Assembly (NCBI GenBank): GCA_004794785.1 | Contig: SJOL01001184.1 | Coordinates: 15,499-79,498 of the forward strand | Source of the DNA: Opisthorchis felineus | Lineage: Eukaryota > Platyhelminthes > Trematoda > Opisthorchiida > Opisthorchiidae | DNA length: 64,000 bases | Direction: 5' to 3' | Part shown: in pieces, positions 11,745 through 26,700 of the stretch | Layout of the letters: every line of letters begins with the position of its first letter | Position numbering within the stretch: position 1 is the first letter of the stretch | Position numbers and translations under genes: made by a program | Notes under the pieces: model-generated | What the model was told of the DNA's origin: nothing | Database searches by the model: none | Seen by the model: only the letters and a program-made list of their open reading frames with translations

Positions 11745-14700
11745 CTAAAACGAAGACAAAGGCGCATGTCAGTCGCTACTCGCGTTATGTGGAAGTGAAA
11801 ACAAGGTTAACGAAGTGATTTTTATAGAAAGACGGTTAACCTGGTGATCTTATATCCACCGGGTATTAGTATAATGACCAGAAACATAATGATACGCACC
11901 TAATGAGCCATCAGTGAATGGGTAGATTGAGAAAGGGCTCAAAGGGGGTCAAATTCGCCAAATGTCCTGGGGTGCACCCTCAGTAGGATTGTGAAGTTTA
12001 TGATTCCATAGTTATTTCTGGGATACGGGTGTAACGGCGGATGCTACTGATGAGGCATGCGAGTAGTCTGTTTTCTCGTAACTTCGCTTCGAGTCTATTA
12101 GAATGTGGGGTTTATTACGGAATTTGTGGAACTGCGTTGCAGCATTCGTTTACAATTGCGTGATAGTCAATGAATATCCAGGAGAGTTCAAGAAGACGGA
12201 TATTCAGTTTTTTTTAAACAAGGTGAATATGAGAGGCTTACTCCTGTGCGATAGTTTGTAACTGTTTAGTTGGTGTTTTCTAATAAACAACTCCGCGGTG
12301 AAGGGCTTTCCTTCTTTTCACGGGTAGCCTTCTGGTATCAGTGGTATTGCATTTTTGGGAAGCACTTTGCGCTATTCGTACGAAAAAATAGGCGAAACAA
12401 CGGGCGAACTTCACAAGACGTGAGGTTTCCAGTACAACTCAGAACTAACAGACTTGTGGTTGTGACCGGTGGTTCGAGGTAACCCCAGATTGAACTGGAA
12501 TAGGACGATAAGGGTTTTTCATTACTTACTCCAAACAGCCCAAAGTTGAGGCAGGTTTTATACTGTCAGAACTGAATCACAATGATGCCAGATCGAAATG
12601 CAAAACCGAAGGCTCATTCAAATAGATTCCAAAGAAAATTCGACCTACCTGACAACTGTGGTTTATAAACCTTCCGTTATTTCCGCACATTGTTGCATCG
12701 ATAACGAAGTCATCGTCGATGCGAAATAAGTACGAGCCACCAATTCCCTTGGCCTCGTATTGTCGTTCACGCAATTCGGCCACACTTTTGCGCACCACCT
12801 GTCCCACATATTCAATAACCATTTCCTCGGCGGCGATTGGCTCTAGCGCGATCAGACCCCAGGCATGAATGGGCGATTTTGCGAAAATAAGCTGTTTTTT
12901 CCTGAACTATGAAACAGAAAATTGAACACGCAAAAGATAAATTTGAAGAACTGGTACAGAAAAAATGAGTACAAGTTAGTCTTAGGAATACTGATGATGT
13001 TTGCAATCTATTGATGGATTTTCCTCCATCTCCTCTCACATTTAGTACCACACGTGTGAAGAAGTTGGGAGGTTTCCCCCGAGAAATCTGCAAAAATGCT
13101 GTTCCTCAAGATCACCCTTTCAACAATTCACGAAAATGACAGCTGCGCTGCGAACAACTCCAAGCGCTGCCGTGAAAATACGCTGCATATACAGTATCTC
13201 GCCACACTGTTCTGATTCCGGATAATATAATCAAATCAAAAAGCTAAGTCACATACTTTAGAAGGGAATTATATACTTTTTCACTAAATATGATGGGTTG
13301 GTACACCGGTCGCACTGACCGTTGGATTCTCCAAATGCTACCGTGTGGTGCGGATTCTGCTGATACTCGTGATTCTGAGGAACTGTTGTTTGGTACCTCA
13401 TGTGGTGACAAAAGTGGGTGTCTAGTGATACCTTAATCATCTGAGAGTTAAATTCAGTGTACGTATGTAACGTGGTTCCGGTCCATGCAGATTATGTTCG
13501 CAAATGCCGTTAAATGGAAGGGGCGGCGGGTGCAAGAAACGAGTAAAAACATAATAGCAGTTGGTAAATCAGGATGAGAGAAGAGACAACATCGTAACCG
13601 TCTGTGACGTCGTCATGTCAGTGGGCAACTTTGGTATGCTGGGTGTTTGATTCCCCGCGGACAACATGCACCAATGCAGCTAAGACCCATTGGCATGTTT
13701 TTCAGGTTTCTCCCCGGGGATGCGCTGCCTACCCTGCCATGCCTTCGAGTTGGGGTCTGCTCCAGCAAACAGCACGGCAGTTGATCAGCTGGTACATGAC
13801 CGGGGCAGCGTAGTCGGTACAGCCGAATCAAGTGGTCGACCGGACAAGCAGCTGATTTATTGCCAAAAAACGCTTGTCGCGCTTCGGTATTGCAAATCCA
13901 ATGTTCTAGCGGCTAGTGTGTGATGCTTCAAAAGTAGTGACGGTCAAAAACAAGCAGTCTTTTAATTCAAGAGAGAGTGACCAACCTCCACACCGGGAAA
14001 ACAACACTGGAGGCACCGTCACACTGTAGGCTGTCTTTTACCGACAGACTAACATAACCTCAACAATAGAGATACCCAAGTTGAGAAGCACAACGGGCTT
14101 TGGCGACCCTAGCGTCCACCTGTTGGTAATGCTGCCTCCGACGTGGTAGACAAATTTGTCCATTAGTAGTTCTGATGTTCTCACCTAGCCTTGTGATACC
14201 ATTTTGCACTTTGAAAGTAAATTGCACAATAAAGCAATTTATAATATTTTGTATTTTGCATCCGGATGGAATGTGAACCAAGCAGTACAATGTCGTCCGT
14301 TTACTTCAGGTCTTCAAGCCCGTTCCAGGGATTCGACACCGGATGTGGACACAGCGAAGGTCTATTTGACAGATAATCCCATTACGAATGTGAAAACAAA
14401 CTTGACAAGGAACCGCCCTGACGAAAACCACATTTATCGATGGATTCATGGAGCCCACAAGTATTGGAGTACAAGTGTTGGGGAAGCGTGAGGCGAATGT
14501 AAGGAACAATGCTGAAGAGGCCGCCAAAAAGCAGCGTGAGCGACTGAGTGAAACGCTGATCCTGGATCGCGGAAGGTACCACCAGTTTACCTTACATATG
14601 TGGCAGCGTTTGAGAAGTTGTCGCAGTCAGTTCATTCACAGAATCTTGCTTGATTTTCAAGATTCTGCTTCTGCTTGTAAGCTTGCGTAGGATACCTGTC

Positions 14701-17700
14701 AGCAAATTAGGTGGCTCCAAGTGCTCCATATTTCTTGTAGGACTGCGAACCACCCTTTCCCATCCAGTCAGGGTAGAGTGCGGTGATCCTCTTCCAAGGT
14801 TCGTGCTCTTCGCAGTCCATCATGATGTTCATCCGCAACACCAAAAACAGTGTTGAAAAGAGTACATGGGGAGGGAAATCGTGTCAGCCTATTCCAAGGA
14901 TTTTCAAGTGCCTTCAGACTATCAACCGGACAGTATGGAAACAAACTGAACGTCACTGATACCGGTTAGCCATAATATATTGCAGTGAATCCCGCAAGCC
15001 CAAAGAGAATCACGGATGCCCCATCCTGGAAGGTGAACCGCACCAACAACACCCAATCTTTCTCACACCCTTTACCAAGTCAGAAGCTGTTCATCTTGTG
15101 GCCTGCACCATTGTGAAGGAGGAACGGAGAACAGTATTAATCTCTGTAGACGGGAACTTGGTATGCATAGGATATGGCCCAATCGCCTCGCTGCGAATCC
15201 ATCGACGCTATCAGATACCAACAACGTTCTCAGAAATCAGTTGCCAAAAACCTGAAGGCATCTCAGGCGACCTGCACGCAGCAGTCAAGTCTCGCAACCA
15301 TACAAAACATCCCTTACTGTAGCCTGGTACACGTGACCATTGAAATGAAGTAATATATCCTTTTCACGCACCAGAGATGCACATTGGAAAACATGATTCG
15401 GGACTTCGAGATTCGTGCGCCTACTCCATCAGACACTGCGTCAGGGTCAATAAAACCACCGCAGTATGTGCAACTTTCCATAACCTCCAGTGCCTCTACT
15501 TGAGTTGCAAAGGGCATGTTCAGAGACCGCGTATTCTGAAGCAAAACATAACGCGTCTAGGTGCAAGGCGTATGCCGAACAGTGGCATGATGATAACAAG
15601 ATTATACAACCATGCTTGTGCTTCGTTTGCGTTCAAAGATTAGGCTACGGTCTGTATGCTCCGGATGGACATGGCTCGCACTAACAACGATTTGAACACC
15701 AGGGTTTTGAGGACAACCCAATGATCACCTCATGAATTCATCGATGAGGTTCATCCGACAGCCTTGCCGGAAATCACCTTTTGTGGGGAAACTTTTGGAG
15801 AGCTCACCATACACCCTTACACGTCCATAAGTATATGAATAAACAGACCGGATTATGTTCACAAACTTCTGGGGTATCTCCTGTTGAGCGGGTGTAATTA
15901 GGAGGACTAACCAATCGATATAACCGAATACACCCTTGAAGTAAAGCAGCAGGAGGATTGTTGGTGGTCTTTTGGTGGCGCTGACGGAGTGTGAAGATGC
16001 AGCCTCTGTCGTTCTAAGTCGCTCCTGATACTCACGGTCAGGAGTGTGGCTGCCACATGAATACGACAACGAATCAATGAATCAGTTGAAACAGGAGTGA
16101 AACTGAAACTTCTGTGAGTCCATCTCACCCAACCACAACGATCCATGAGCTTTTAACGCGTTATAGAACACCTGAAGCGCAAGATAAACTGTCTTTGGCG
16201 AATTCACAGCCACGAACAGTTTGACATAAGCAGATACAACAAACGGAGAAGGATGGGTTCTTTCGCAGAAGAACCAGGGTATCCAGTTAAGTAGAGACAC
16301 TTCCGCGCATCGGCTCAACACAGTACCCACCCGAGAAAATCCAGCGTCGAATGTCACCAGATATATACAACTGGAAGCGGAAAGAGGGGCACGGGACAGT
16401 CAAATTCAATTACAGCACTCGCATTCGAAATCCTAGTGTCTGAGAGACAGCAAATGCAGGGGGAGCGACAGCAAACATCAAAGGCAGCTGAGTAGAACGG
16501 CTTCGAAGGGTTTGAAAACTGACTTCCAAGTGTTTAGGGTTGTTACTGAAGACGGAGGTGCAAAAGCTGTAGCTGAGCATGATGCGAAACGAACAAGGCG
16601 GTCAAACCTAGCACATTAAGGTAAGGGATGGGAGAGGAAGGAATGCGTGAGTGTAAGAAGGAAGACCATGAAAGTACTACTAGTTATGTTCATGGTTGCG
16701 CACCGGCACTTTCAACGAACAAAGGAAGCGCACGAAGCACCCCTCACTGAAGAACGTGTGGCTCTTCAAAAGCTCTCGGCATCCTGGATATCTTAGCTTC
16801 GTCGGAAGGGTGTTCATGCACAGGAACTCCCTCACTGGCTTCCTCCCTGATTAGCATGGCTACTTCACATGATATTTATCCTTCCAATCAAAGATCTCGA
16901 ATGGGGACGACCATCTCGCCCTTTTCTCAGCCTGGGTAACTGAGAGCTAACCTGTTCACGCGGCCTCATGGAACTCACGATTACACTTGACTCACCGGGT
17001 GTTCACGCAATGACCAGGACGAAGCCAGTCTGAAATCTTTCGCGACATTTGTTTTCGCGCACAACTGCCGTCGACCACAGTTCAGTCAATATGGCAACCG
17101 TCCAGAAAAAGCTCTCGCGATTCCACAATCCAACATTTGTCGTTGGAATTATAACACGAACTTGTTAACGTCCTTCGACTACGGGAACGAAGCATCAATA
17201 CTGAACACTGAATTTGTGCCGTCAATGACGATGAGCCTCCTTCAATCCTTTGATTCCTCAATGAAACCCAAGTCGTTCACAAATGTCCATATCCCGAACT
17301 ACTTACTGCCCCATCGCTTCCGGTTTACGGGCAGAGTTCGCGCATATACCCATTTGCCAGTGAACATCTCACGTGTCTCTGTCCATACCGCTTAGGCACG
17401 TGAACTATTTTTCTGGTTGGGCTATGGTCGAAACCAATATGAAACACTTTCGTTGCACTTGTCGATCACCAAATGGTGAGGACTGGTGCTCCTTGCTCAC
17501 TTTGTTAGACGTCGACTGGGAAATGACCTCCAGGCAACCCGGCAAGTGAACCGTACGCTCCCGGTGCTTTTGATGTCTATAAAGCTTTTCAGATTCTTCA
17601 GACATTGAGCTTTCTTCTATTATTTATCCTTCTAATACAAGTCTCTGGCCGACATGGTGACATTGCTTAAGCCCTGAATTTACTTAAGACGACGCGCGGT

Positions 17701-20700
17701 ACTTTCTACGGGTTCGTTCTTCTGCTTCTACTGGCCCAAATGACGGTTGTCTTATAACCCAGAGGCAGCCATTGTCAGTACAACTAATCCTCCCTCAAGT
17801 CCCACTATCTGGCGGTACTCTCTTGCTGCGTATGCGTAGATTTTCAGCTACTATCCCCCCGTTTGTCAGACCAGCCCACGATTCTTGCAACAAAGTTACA
17901 CAGGTTCTTTATGGCCGCACGTTGCGATTTACCTCTCAGTTCCTAGACCACTCGAACAAGCACCTACTGAATAGATTACAATGTTTGTATGTGTAGTTAA
18001 GAAGAACATTAAGTAAAATAGACGGCGGATGCCTAACTGCTTCCCTAAAATGCACTGATTACGTAGTCACCCATAACTGTGTCTGGCAGAACCAGACATG
18101 TCTATTGGTGTAACGGTGGGTGCTACTGATGAGGCATGCGAGTAGTATGTGTGTTCTCGTAACTTCGCCTTGATCTAATGGAAGGTGGGATTTATTACGA
18201 AATTTGTGGAACTACTTTGCAGTTTTTGCTTGCAATTGTGCGATAGTCAATGAATATCCAGGAGAGTTCAAGAAGACGCGTTCGACAAGAAGATGGATAT
18301 TCCGTTTTTAAAAACAACATGCAAATGAGAGTTTAACCTTCCTGTCCAATAGTCTGCAACCGTTTAGTTGGCGTTTTCTAATAAACAACTCTGCAGCGAA
18401 GGGCTTTCCTCCTTACATTGGTAGGAGGGCAAATCAACTCTCGGAGCAGTCTACCACAAATTCTTATCCGCCTATTTCCCTCGCACATTCCTAACGGCAA
18501 TCCATAGCCCTTCACAATTGGAGAAGTGGGAATTTTCGCTTGCACTTTGCCAAAACCCTCTACACTTGCGAAATCCATACTTGCCTATCTTCCATCACCA
18601 ACCCACTTTTATTTGCCCGCAACCACCGGGAGGAATGTCTGCCGTTCTCTGTCAGACCTCGACATTCCCAAAACACTGTGCCAACATTATCCCAAAACCG
18701 TTCTCCGGAACTTGCCCTGATCATCGAGGGAGCATAGAATCTCGAAAAGAAGTTACTCAACGAACCGATAGGATGCGAAGAATAAAGACGTAACAGAAAT
18801 CGCACATGAGGGCCAATGGGATTACGAAAACGGGGGCCTCTAGTTTGTCAGTCATATTAATAGCTATCAGACAGTCTGAAAACTATCCAGAAGCAAGCAG
18901 ATAAGGAGCGAGTACCCACACAACCGAGCGCTGATGATGCATCCCTGATTGGTAATGAGATGTTCGCAAGCCAAGTTTGGCGATTAGATTAACAGTCACC
19001 TGATGAATTTAAATAACGAAGCCGTTATTTTAACTGAAATGTATATGTGAGAAACACTTTTCAGCAAGTTAGCCTAAAGACCTTTAATCAAATGACTAAC
19101 CGAGGAGAATATGACAGTAAGATCTCAAATGGGGACTGTAGCGGTAGATACTGCGAGTGCAGGGATATGAAAAAGCGGCAACAGGATGAGCCGTTTTCAC
19201 ATCAATGAGCATAGGTACTCTGGCAAACATTGATACAATGCAACAGTCAATGGTAAATGCGCAGGCAAAGCACTAAATGCAACACGGCCGTAGGACTACC
19301 TTGAGTTGATTGAATTTCAACAGGTCACCGGTTTCAATATCTTGAAACTGAGCAAGCAATCGCCTTTGGGCTGAACGAGCCTCCCGGAACTGTGTCAATT
19401 GTTTCTTCTTTGCCTCCGAAGCCTGTTCCGTCAACCGATCTTCGATACTACCGCCGATGGCTGCAAGCAAGGCATTTAGGAAGGAATACAGAGTCAGGAC
19501 CGTAATACGGAGCATGCGTACGTAGCCTGAATTCGAGAAACATCAGTGGCGCTATAAGACATCCATAGGGGCGCAGCTTGTTTCTTGAATTAACTGGTAT
19601 TATCCATAAGTATACTGGTTATTCTCTTCAGTAATAGCAACCATAGATAGTATTACTTTTGGTTGTAGGAAACAGCGGACGAAAAGCACACTTTTGGCTC
19701 CGGCCTGTCCTATTCCCCTGATCAGATGCATTTTACAGTAGGATTATCCCACTCCACTTTCGTTCATCTATGAAGCTGGTCGTGAAAAGAAGGCCGCAAA
19801 ACTATCCTCAGCCTTGACATCCAGGGAGTCGCGGCCGTACCGCCATGATGCATTGGGTTAGTGAAACCCTGTTCTGATGAGAACAAAATGGGTCTCTAAT
19901 ATGGTAAGCATCAAAGACAAAAATCAACAGCAAGGGGACATTCACGACGGAAACGGTATATGGTTTCAGATGTCCACCAAGAAACGTTCCTCAAAGCCGT
20001 AATATAGTTGACTTTAAGCTGAGGCCTATAATGCACGATGAATGAAAAAACGATTCACACCTTGAATGACTGCATTCACACCAAGCTGAGCTTCAACCGT
20101 GGCAGGCATCAAAGGTATTGGACGTCGGCGACCATCTTCCGCGATCAGACTGCGTCCAACAGACCATGCCCTACGAAACCGTTCCTCCGTAGGCATCCAA
20201 TAGAACCCCTGAGTGCGAGCGCAACCTGGAGACGGAAAAATACAAATAAAATAAAACAATAATCGTTCAGCTGTAACACATTTTCGGAGCCTATCTGCTA
20301 TGCCACTCGAGGGGAGCACGACGGCTGAGGTTGGGTTCGAACCACGGTCAGTAATTTCGCACCTGAACCACTGAGATAAGTCGAACTCAACCAGATGGAA
20401 CGGATAAGAAGAACTTCTCTGTGCAGTAACTAGAGTTCATTTACAGGCCACATTAGAATCCAGATGAGAGTGCGGACTTGGCGTTTCTTTCAGAGACCCT
20501 AATGACTATATTGTTCAACGATACAAATGAAAAAAGGGATTAGACCATATGGTTAATGAAAACATAAGGCAATCAAGTGCGAGTACGAGGGAAAACTGGG
20601 TAGAGAATCTCTTGGATGAACCCTAAAAGTAAAACTAGCGAATACAAGACAGGTGAAGGAAGCCGTGGAACCTGAACATAGGTCTTCCAGCAGGTTGTAC

Positions 20701-23700
20701 AGTAGAATGCATTCGATATTTTGTAACAGAGAATAATATCCAGCGGACAAACCCGTTGAGCAAACAAATATTCCATCAAATTAAGTTCCAAGTCAAGATT
20801 TTCTCCAAAGAGTACAAAAACCAGTTATCTGTTCGATCTTCAGACGTTACTGTGTATCCCACGTCAATTCCGACTTTCTTTAAAATATCGACGAACTCAG
20901 TATCTGTTCTATGCAGCCCTTGTAGTAGAAAATATTGGCAGTTCATATTGGAAGTTCATAGTTGAGTTTCACAATTTTATTGCGAATGTTCCTTAACTAA
21001 TATGGGTGACACTGTCAATGCCCACTGGTGTAACGATGCGTTGATGCAAGCCTACAGACCATTACGTACTGACGATGCCACCTTCATGGGTGAAGAAAAG
21101 TTTACCACCAGATCGCCAGGCTCAGACAACAATACACCGGCAACGACTCATTGGTATCGGGGGGAATTCGAAGATACAACCCTAAACAGTGGTCTCCACT
21201 GTAAGGTCATACGAGTTGATATTATAATGCATAAAGCAGATCTCAAGGCTGATGATATTCCAAAGAAAGTCACAGGTGACGTGAGCAACATAGAATCATT
21301 ATCACTGACAACACGACATTAGTGTTCAGCAATGACACTTCACTGTCGTACAATCGTAATTTATTTGAAGGCCCTATTGTGAACAGGAGAATAAAAGTGT
21401 ACAGGGAAGGGAGCGAAGTGCCTACAGCTCCAGAAACTGAGAGCAAGAACGCCATTGGTATCGATTAGCAGCCATACCTTGCAGCGTCTGCAAATTTGAG
21501 CAGAGGGTCACGTGGACCCCATCCGGAATTTTCTTAATCGCTTTCATGCCCTCTGCTAGGTCAAAGGTCGACCGCGCTTTCACATGTGCCACTCTGAATC
21601 GGACATGGAAAGCAATATACCTTTCAATAAACGATTATTCGACACGCGCCATACATGACCAAAGCACAACAGATTTTGGTGCTTCATATGTTCCTCGACT
21701 GAAGTCCCAAACTGAAGTAGCAGAAGCAAAGTTTCACAACCATATAAAACCGCCGGTTCCGTAGCCTGGTACGCACGTCCTTTGAGATTCAGGGATATGA
21801 CGACTTGCTGTCAATGGTGTACCAAATTAGCAATCGCGCGACCAGAGCCTTATACATTGATTCAATGACCTCATCTGTCACAATACAATCTGGACTCATA
21901 GTTACAAAGAACAACTTCTAATTATTCTAGCAACAAAATAATTAGAGATTGTATACATGCCGCATTCCCTTTATTCACCACGAGGCCTGACCCAAGCTGT
22001 GATTTATGTAAGAGCTGAAATGAAATAAAACTGGCAAAGTAGTACATACCGGAAGAATGGATCGGTGGCAAAGATGCTGCTGGACCCAAGTGAATGTCGA
22101 TATTATCTAACTGGACATCCGACGGTATCCCGGAAAATCTTAGAGATGAGCTGAATGCAGCGACAGCAATGAGAAGGCGGTCGAACTTAAGCCAACTTTG
22201 TGGTGGCATGCGATCTACCCGAACAAGTTTCTTGTCTTCGATATTATTCACTCTGACTGCAGTGGCCAAGGATGCGCTATTAGCTGACTGAGTGGCAGGA
22301 GGCTCCGTTTTCGAAGCAGAAGAACGATCAGACAGGTCGGTTGATGAACTGCTATCCGAGCCGAACAGATCACGAGTTACATTCCTCACGACACTGTCCG
22401 GATGCGAAGAGCTGAAGGATGCCAGTCGCATACATCTGGACGATTTGGTGGGTGACTCTTTTAATCGTTTGAGCCCACCTACCCTGCCAGAAGTTCTGGC
22501 ACTGTCACAACTAGGTTCCTCCGGGAAACGAATAAGGAGACCATTATGGGAAAGATAAGTTGGAATTTCGAAGGGATCCGGGATAAGTGTTGGGGGATGG
22601 TCGACCCAACGGAGATTGCCCAACGAAAGCGTCAGCTTTTGCGATCCCTGTAGGTAGGCAGAGTATTTGGGAGTTTCACACCAAGTACACCAAGAACTGG
22701 GTGAGCAGTTGAGCGAGTGTTCACACACCATCTGGAAGAACATCATATCTTCCGGGTCCGCACCACGGAGGAGTATGGAACGCAAAATCTGAATAAACGT
22801 GGTAGAAAGATACCAAAAGAAGACGTATAACGGAAATTGAGGAAGTGAAGCTGTCGGGAATAAAGTGCCGGGAAGTCAGAGATGATTAGGCTCGGAAATT
22901 GCCCTTCTTCATCAGGCAAAAACCTGCAAAACTATGAAGTTACGATGCACTCTACCAAAACACTGCCTCTTCTTGAGAGGTTCGCTAGAAGGTAAAATTG
23001 CTTTCTTGGAAGCATTGATTATCAGGAATACTGTCTCGCTGTTTACCGAAAGCCTCCCTGGACTGGACAGTATTTAAATTGTACGTTTCTGTCCCGCATA
23101 GTACACATTTGCTTTGGTCCACATTTCAATCAACACAGTAGGACTGATTTGCGTTCCAGATAGACACGCAGGAGAGCGCTTGAGAACAAGCGATAAAAAT
23201 CACCGCACCAAAGAAATCTATTTACTTGGAAGTCCTCTACACTATAGACTATGCTTTCTGTCTGTTTAGACGGACTGGAAACATGGCCCTGTGTCGCACA
23301 TCATCATCAGCTGTAAAAATCGTGTACATGTTATACAGTGGTTACGGCTACAATGGACTCGAGGGTGGAGTAGATAGCTACGAATTGGAGGCGATAGCTG
23401 ATACAATTGTTGGGTAAATAGAGGGGTAAGTGGACTTTTCATTGGAGATCAGGAGAGCTACGCATTGAATACGATAGCTTGAACGCACGAGCGCCATTGA
23501 GGGAGAAACTGGGCCATGTCTGACAATGTCTCTAATCGTTGATGTGTCCTGTCTGGGAGTTACCATCCTGGTAGATAGCAATGACTAGGGTATCTGAGTC
23601 TGCTGGTAATGGCTGAGCCGCATATACATTGCAGCGTACCTGAAAGTTAAAACATGCCACCGCTACAGATCAAAACATCCACGTCAGTTCTGTGAAACAG

Positions 23701-26700
23701 CCGCTGCATTTATCAATTCAGTTGCGGTTGAGGGGGCGTAGTCATTAGAGAACTCACCAGAGGCTAGAGAGACCCAAATAACTTCGTAGAATGCTGGCTG
23801 ACCCTGGTTTGATGTGGAACAAGTCGAAAATCAAACAGTCGATCGCTATGGCACAGAATTGAAAAGCTATGAACGTCAGAACTAACTGGTGTTGAGTGAG
23901 TCCATTAGTGTGAGTGAAGTAAATATCCATAAACTGACAAAAACTGCCTGCGAAATATCTCAGTTATCAAAGCCTAACAAAGTCAGCCCAGCTATTGCTG
24001 AAAATTAAATGCTACACTGCGTCGGCACCTAAACTGAATGTTAATTCTCATAACATTCGCTTCTAGGTCAACGAGAGACTAAGCGAAGCCGAAGATACAC
24101 AAGTTACTAGGCATAATAATCTTCACAAAACTGCCTGTATTGCATACAGATTTCGGCTGGAAAAGTTCAGCCACACATAGGAACAAATGCTGGCAACGGC
24201 ATTTCACTAAATCTCACTGCCGAGATTTTAGACAAATTTGATTACAGGAATCCCGTGCATATACGGGCAAGCGATTACCATACCGGATGGAAGCACCTCA
24301 ATGCAACTGGTCACATTGTGTCAGAAATATTAAACATGACCGGAGTAAAGTGCCTCCTACAGAGATGAATTATGTAGTTATTCGGATATTTGGAGCAGGA
24401 AACTCCCTGCAAGCTGAATGGTTAAATTGTCGAGTTAAACAAATTCGAGCTGTTTAGGGTTTATGGTAAAAATTATAATGTTCGGTTGAGTACGACAGTA
24501 AAAGTTGCATTCAAAACCAGTGTTGTTACTAACGGTGATGTTGGTGACCAAGTATTAGTTGTAAGCAAAAAACGGTTAGTCCGTAATACACGATGGTGGG
24601 AAAAACGTTACGATGTTGCTGTGTGGTATATTGTCCGGACAGTTGTCTAACATATGGGTCCTAATCCTTATCATCTTCATAGCCAATGTTGACTACCGAT
24701 GCCTAACTGCCACTCAACCATAAGTAAGTTGAGTAAATCTTTACTGCCAAAAGGAAGAAAATGGGGGTCAGAGGGGGGATGACGTTGGCCTCCCACAGGT
24801 GGTGATAACTCAGCATGTCTCCCTCGGATATGAATGATAAACAGACAAAAGTATACGACTGAAATTCATTACACGTGGAACAGGATATTGCATAGAATAT
24901 ACACTGGGCTCACATATTCTTCTTCCTCTGGGGAACGGGGACTGAACGTTGGAGTTTCAGGTTTAACCTCGTCAGAAGATACCAAGTTTGTTGGCCTTTT
25001 TGACGGAGCTGACAGGTTTTCACGTTCCAGATCGGCTTTCACGACCGGAGTGAACAAGCTGGCCAACTCACGGTTACCACGAATCCGAACTTTGGGTTCC
25101 ATGTACCGAGTTATCTCTCGATCAGGCTTGAAGTACTGTTGTTTGGGAATGCGCTCATCCCCGGGAAGAAACTGCGTTGACTCCAAATCCATATTTTGGT
25201 GATTCACGGAGGACATCAAAGCTGGCTTTTTGTTTCGGAACCAGGTGGAGTCAGAGTCCATTTCATCTGTATCTGCAGTCATACGATTTGAATGATCGTT
25301 TGACTGTAATGGGCGCTTACGACCACGATCCACCAACGAGGAGCGTGAACGTTCAGAATCATCGCTCTTGGTGACCGACTGCACAGAGTCAGAGACAATC
25401 TTCAACGGTATCCGTGAACGGTACTTTATGGTACTTCCGACAGGTGGCAGATGAAAGTAATTGTGCTCCAGCAAAAGCACATCGGGCCAAGAATATGGTT
25501 TCCGAACGGTCTGCAGCAGCAGAAATAGGTGCACTGAATAATCAACAGCGAACACATTGAGCAAAAAAATTGAAAAATCAACATCAAAACTGCTTACATC
25601 AACAACTTCAATTGAGTCGTTTGACGCGCTATCCGTTTCATCGCCGTCGTGTGGAGAGGATCGCATTGTGTCCTTCCAGTGATCCATGGGTGACAGTAAA
25701 GAATTTTTCAAATGCTTTAGAGAATCTCTTGGTTGACGGTGCCGTTCGTGGTCGGGTTTCTGTTAAAAGAAACAGGACTCCATAAGGAAAATGTAGATTC
25801 ACTATGAATGATTCGCAATGCCCAACGAAGGAGAACTATACCGACATCACTGTCACAGTTTCATACACATTAACCTGGGACAAGTGTGAACGAATACTAC
25901 GTACCAATGCAGCAGATGTAATTGTATCAACGACTGATGAGAAATAACGAATATCGTAATACACGGGGGACACCTTTAGGTCAACACTCAGCCGTTACTA
26001 CTAACGGACCTTTGGCTCTGTATGCAGCCGGACAAAACGTTGACTGGCCAGTACGGCATGCTCACACGTAAAAATAACGTCAAAAAATAACTGAATTCAC
26101 AGGTTCCGTGCTTATTCGGATCAGTAGTACATAACTACGTCCCATCCTCGAGAACCCTTCCAAACTTTCTGCTGAGGTGTTTACCACTTTATCCGTTCTA
26201 CAAATTCTCAAATACTTCGTTTTAGTTTTGGTGCCTGGTGAATACATTTACCAGGTCATGGCTGAAACATGTCTGACGACCATAAGCCCACTGTATGCAG
26301 TTCGGATGCATGGATGTTTAGCACTACATTGTATGCTGTACAGTGGATTCGGACGTGGTGAGAAAAACTAGGTCCGATTTTAGTCACAAGGACTGGTATA
26401 CAATTCGTTCCTCTATGGGCAAAAAAGCCGACTGCGCACTGACGTCTCCTTGTATGGTGACGAAACGCCTGCATGTTAACTGCCAAGCTCGGCAAACAGA
26501 TCAAAAGCCACCTGATGACGGAGTGTTAAAAAAAATATCATCAATAACACCCTGGTGGGAACCAAAATAAGTGTGCCATTTCAGTGGTATGCTAAATAAA
26601 ATTGGCACGCAAGAACGCAGTTTACGAAAAATGAATGAATAAGCAACACATCGTCGAATAAAATCTAATGAGTCCGAATAACTCGGTGCCGTATTCCTGG

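Noticed and set aside
12040..12070. CTGATGAG in the 280-bp repeat as a hammerhead ribozyme core
   Set aside because: Hammerhead cores need CUGAUGA, a stem, then GAAA and a cleavage triplet. Neither copy has a suitably placed GAAA, and CTACT pairs with AGTAG instead.
22094..22558. Two + strand frames
   Set aside because: Both are antisense shadows of SETD1 exon 12.
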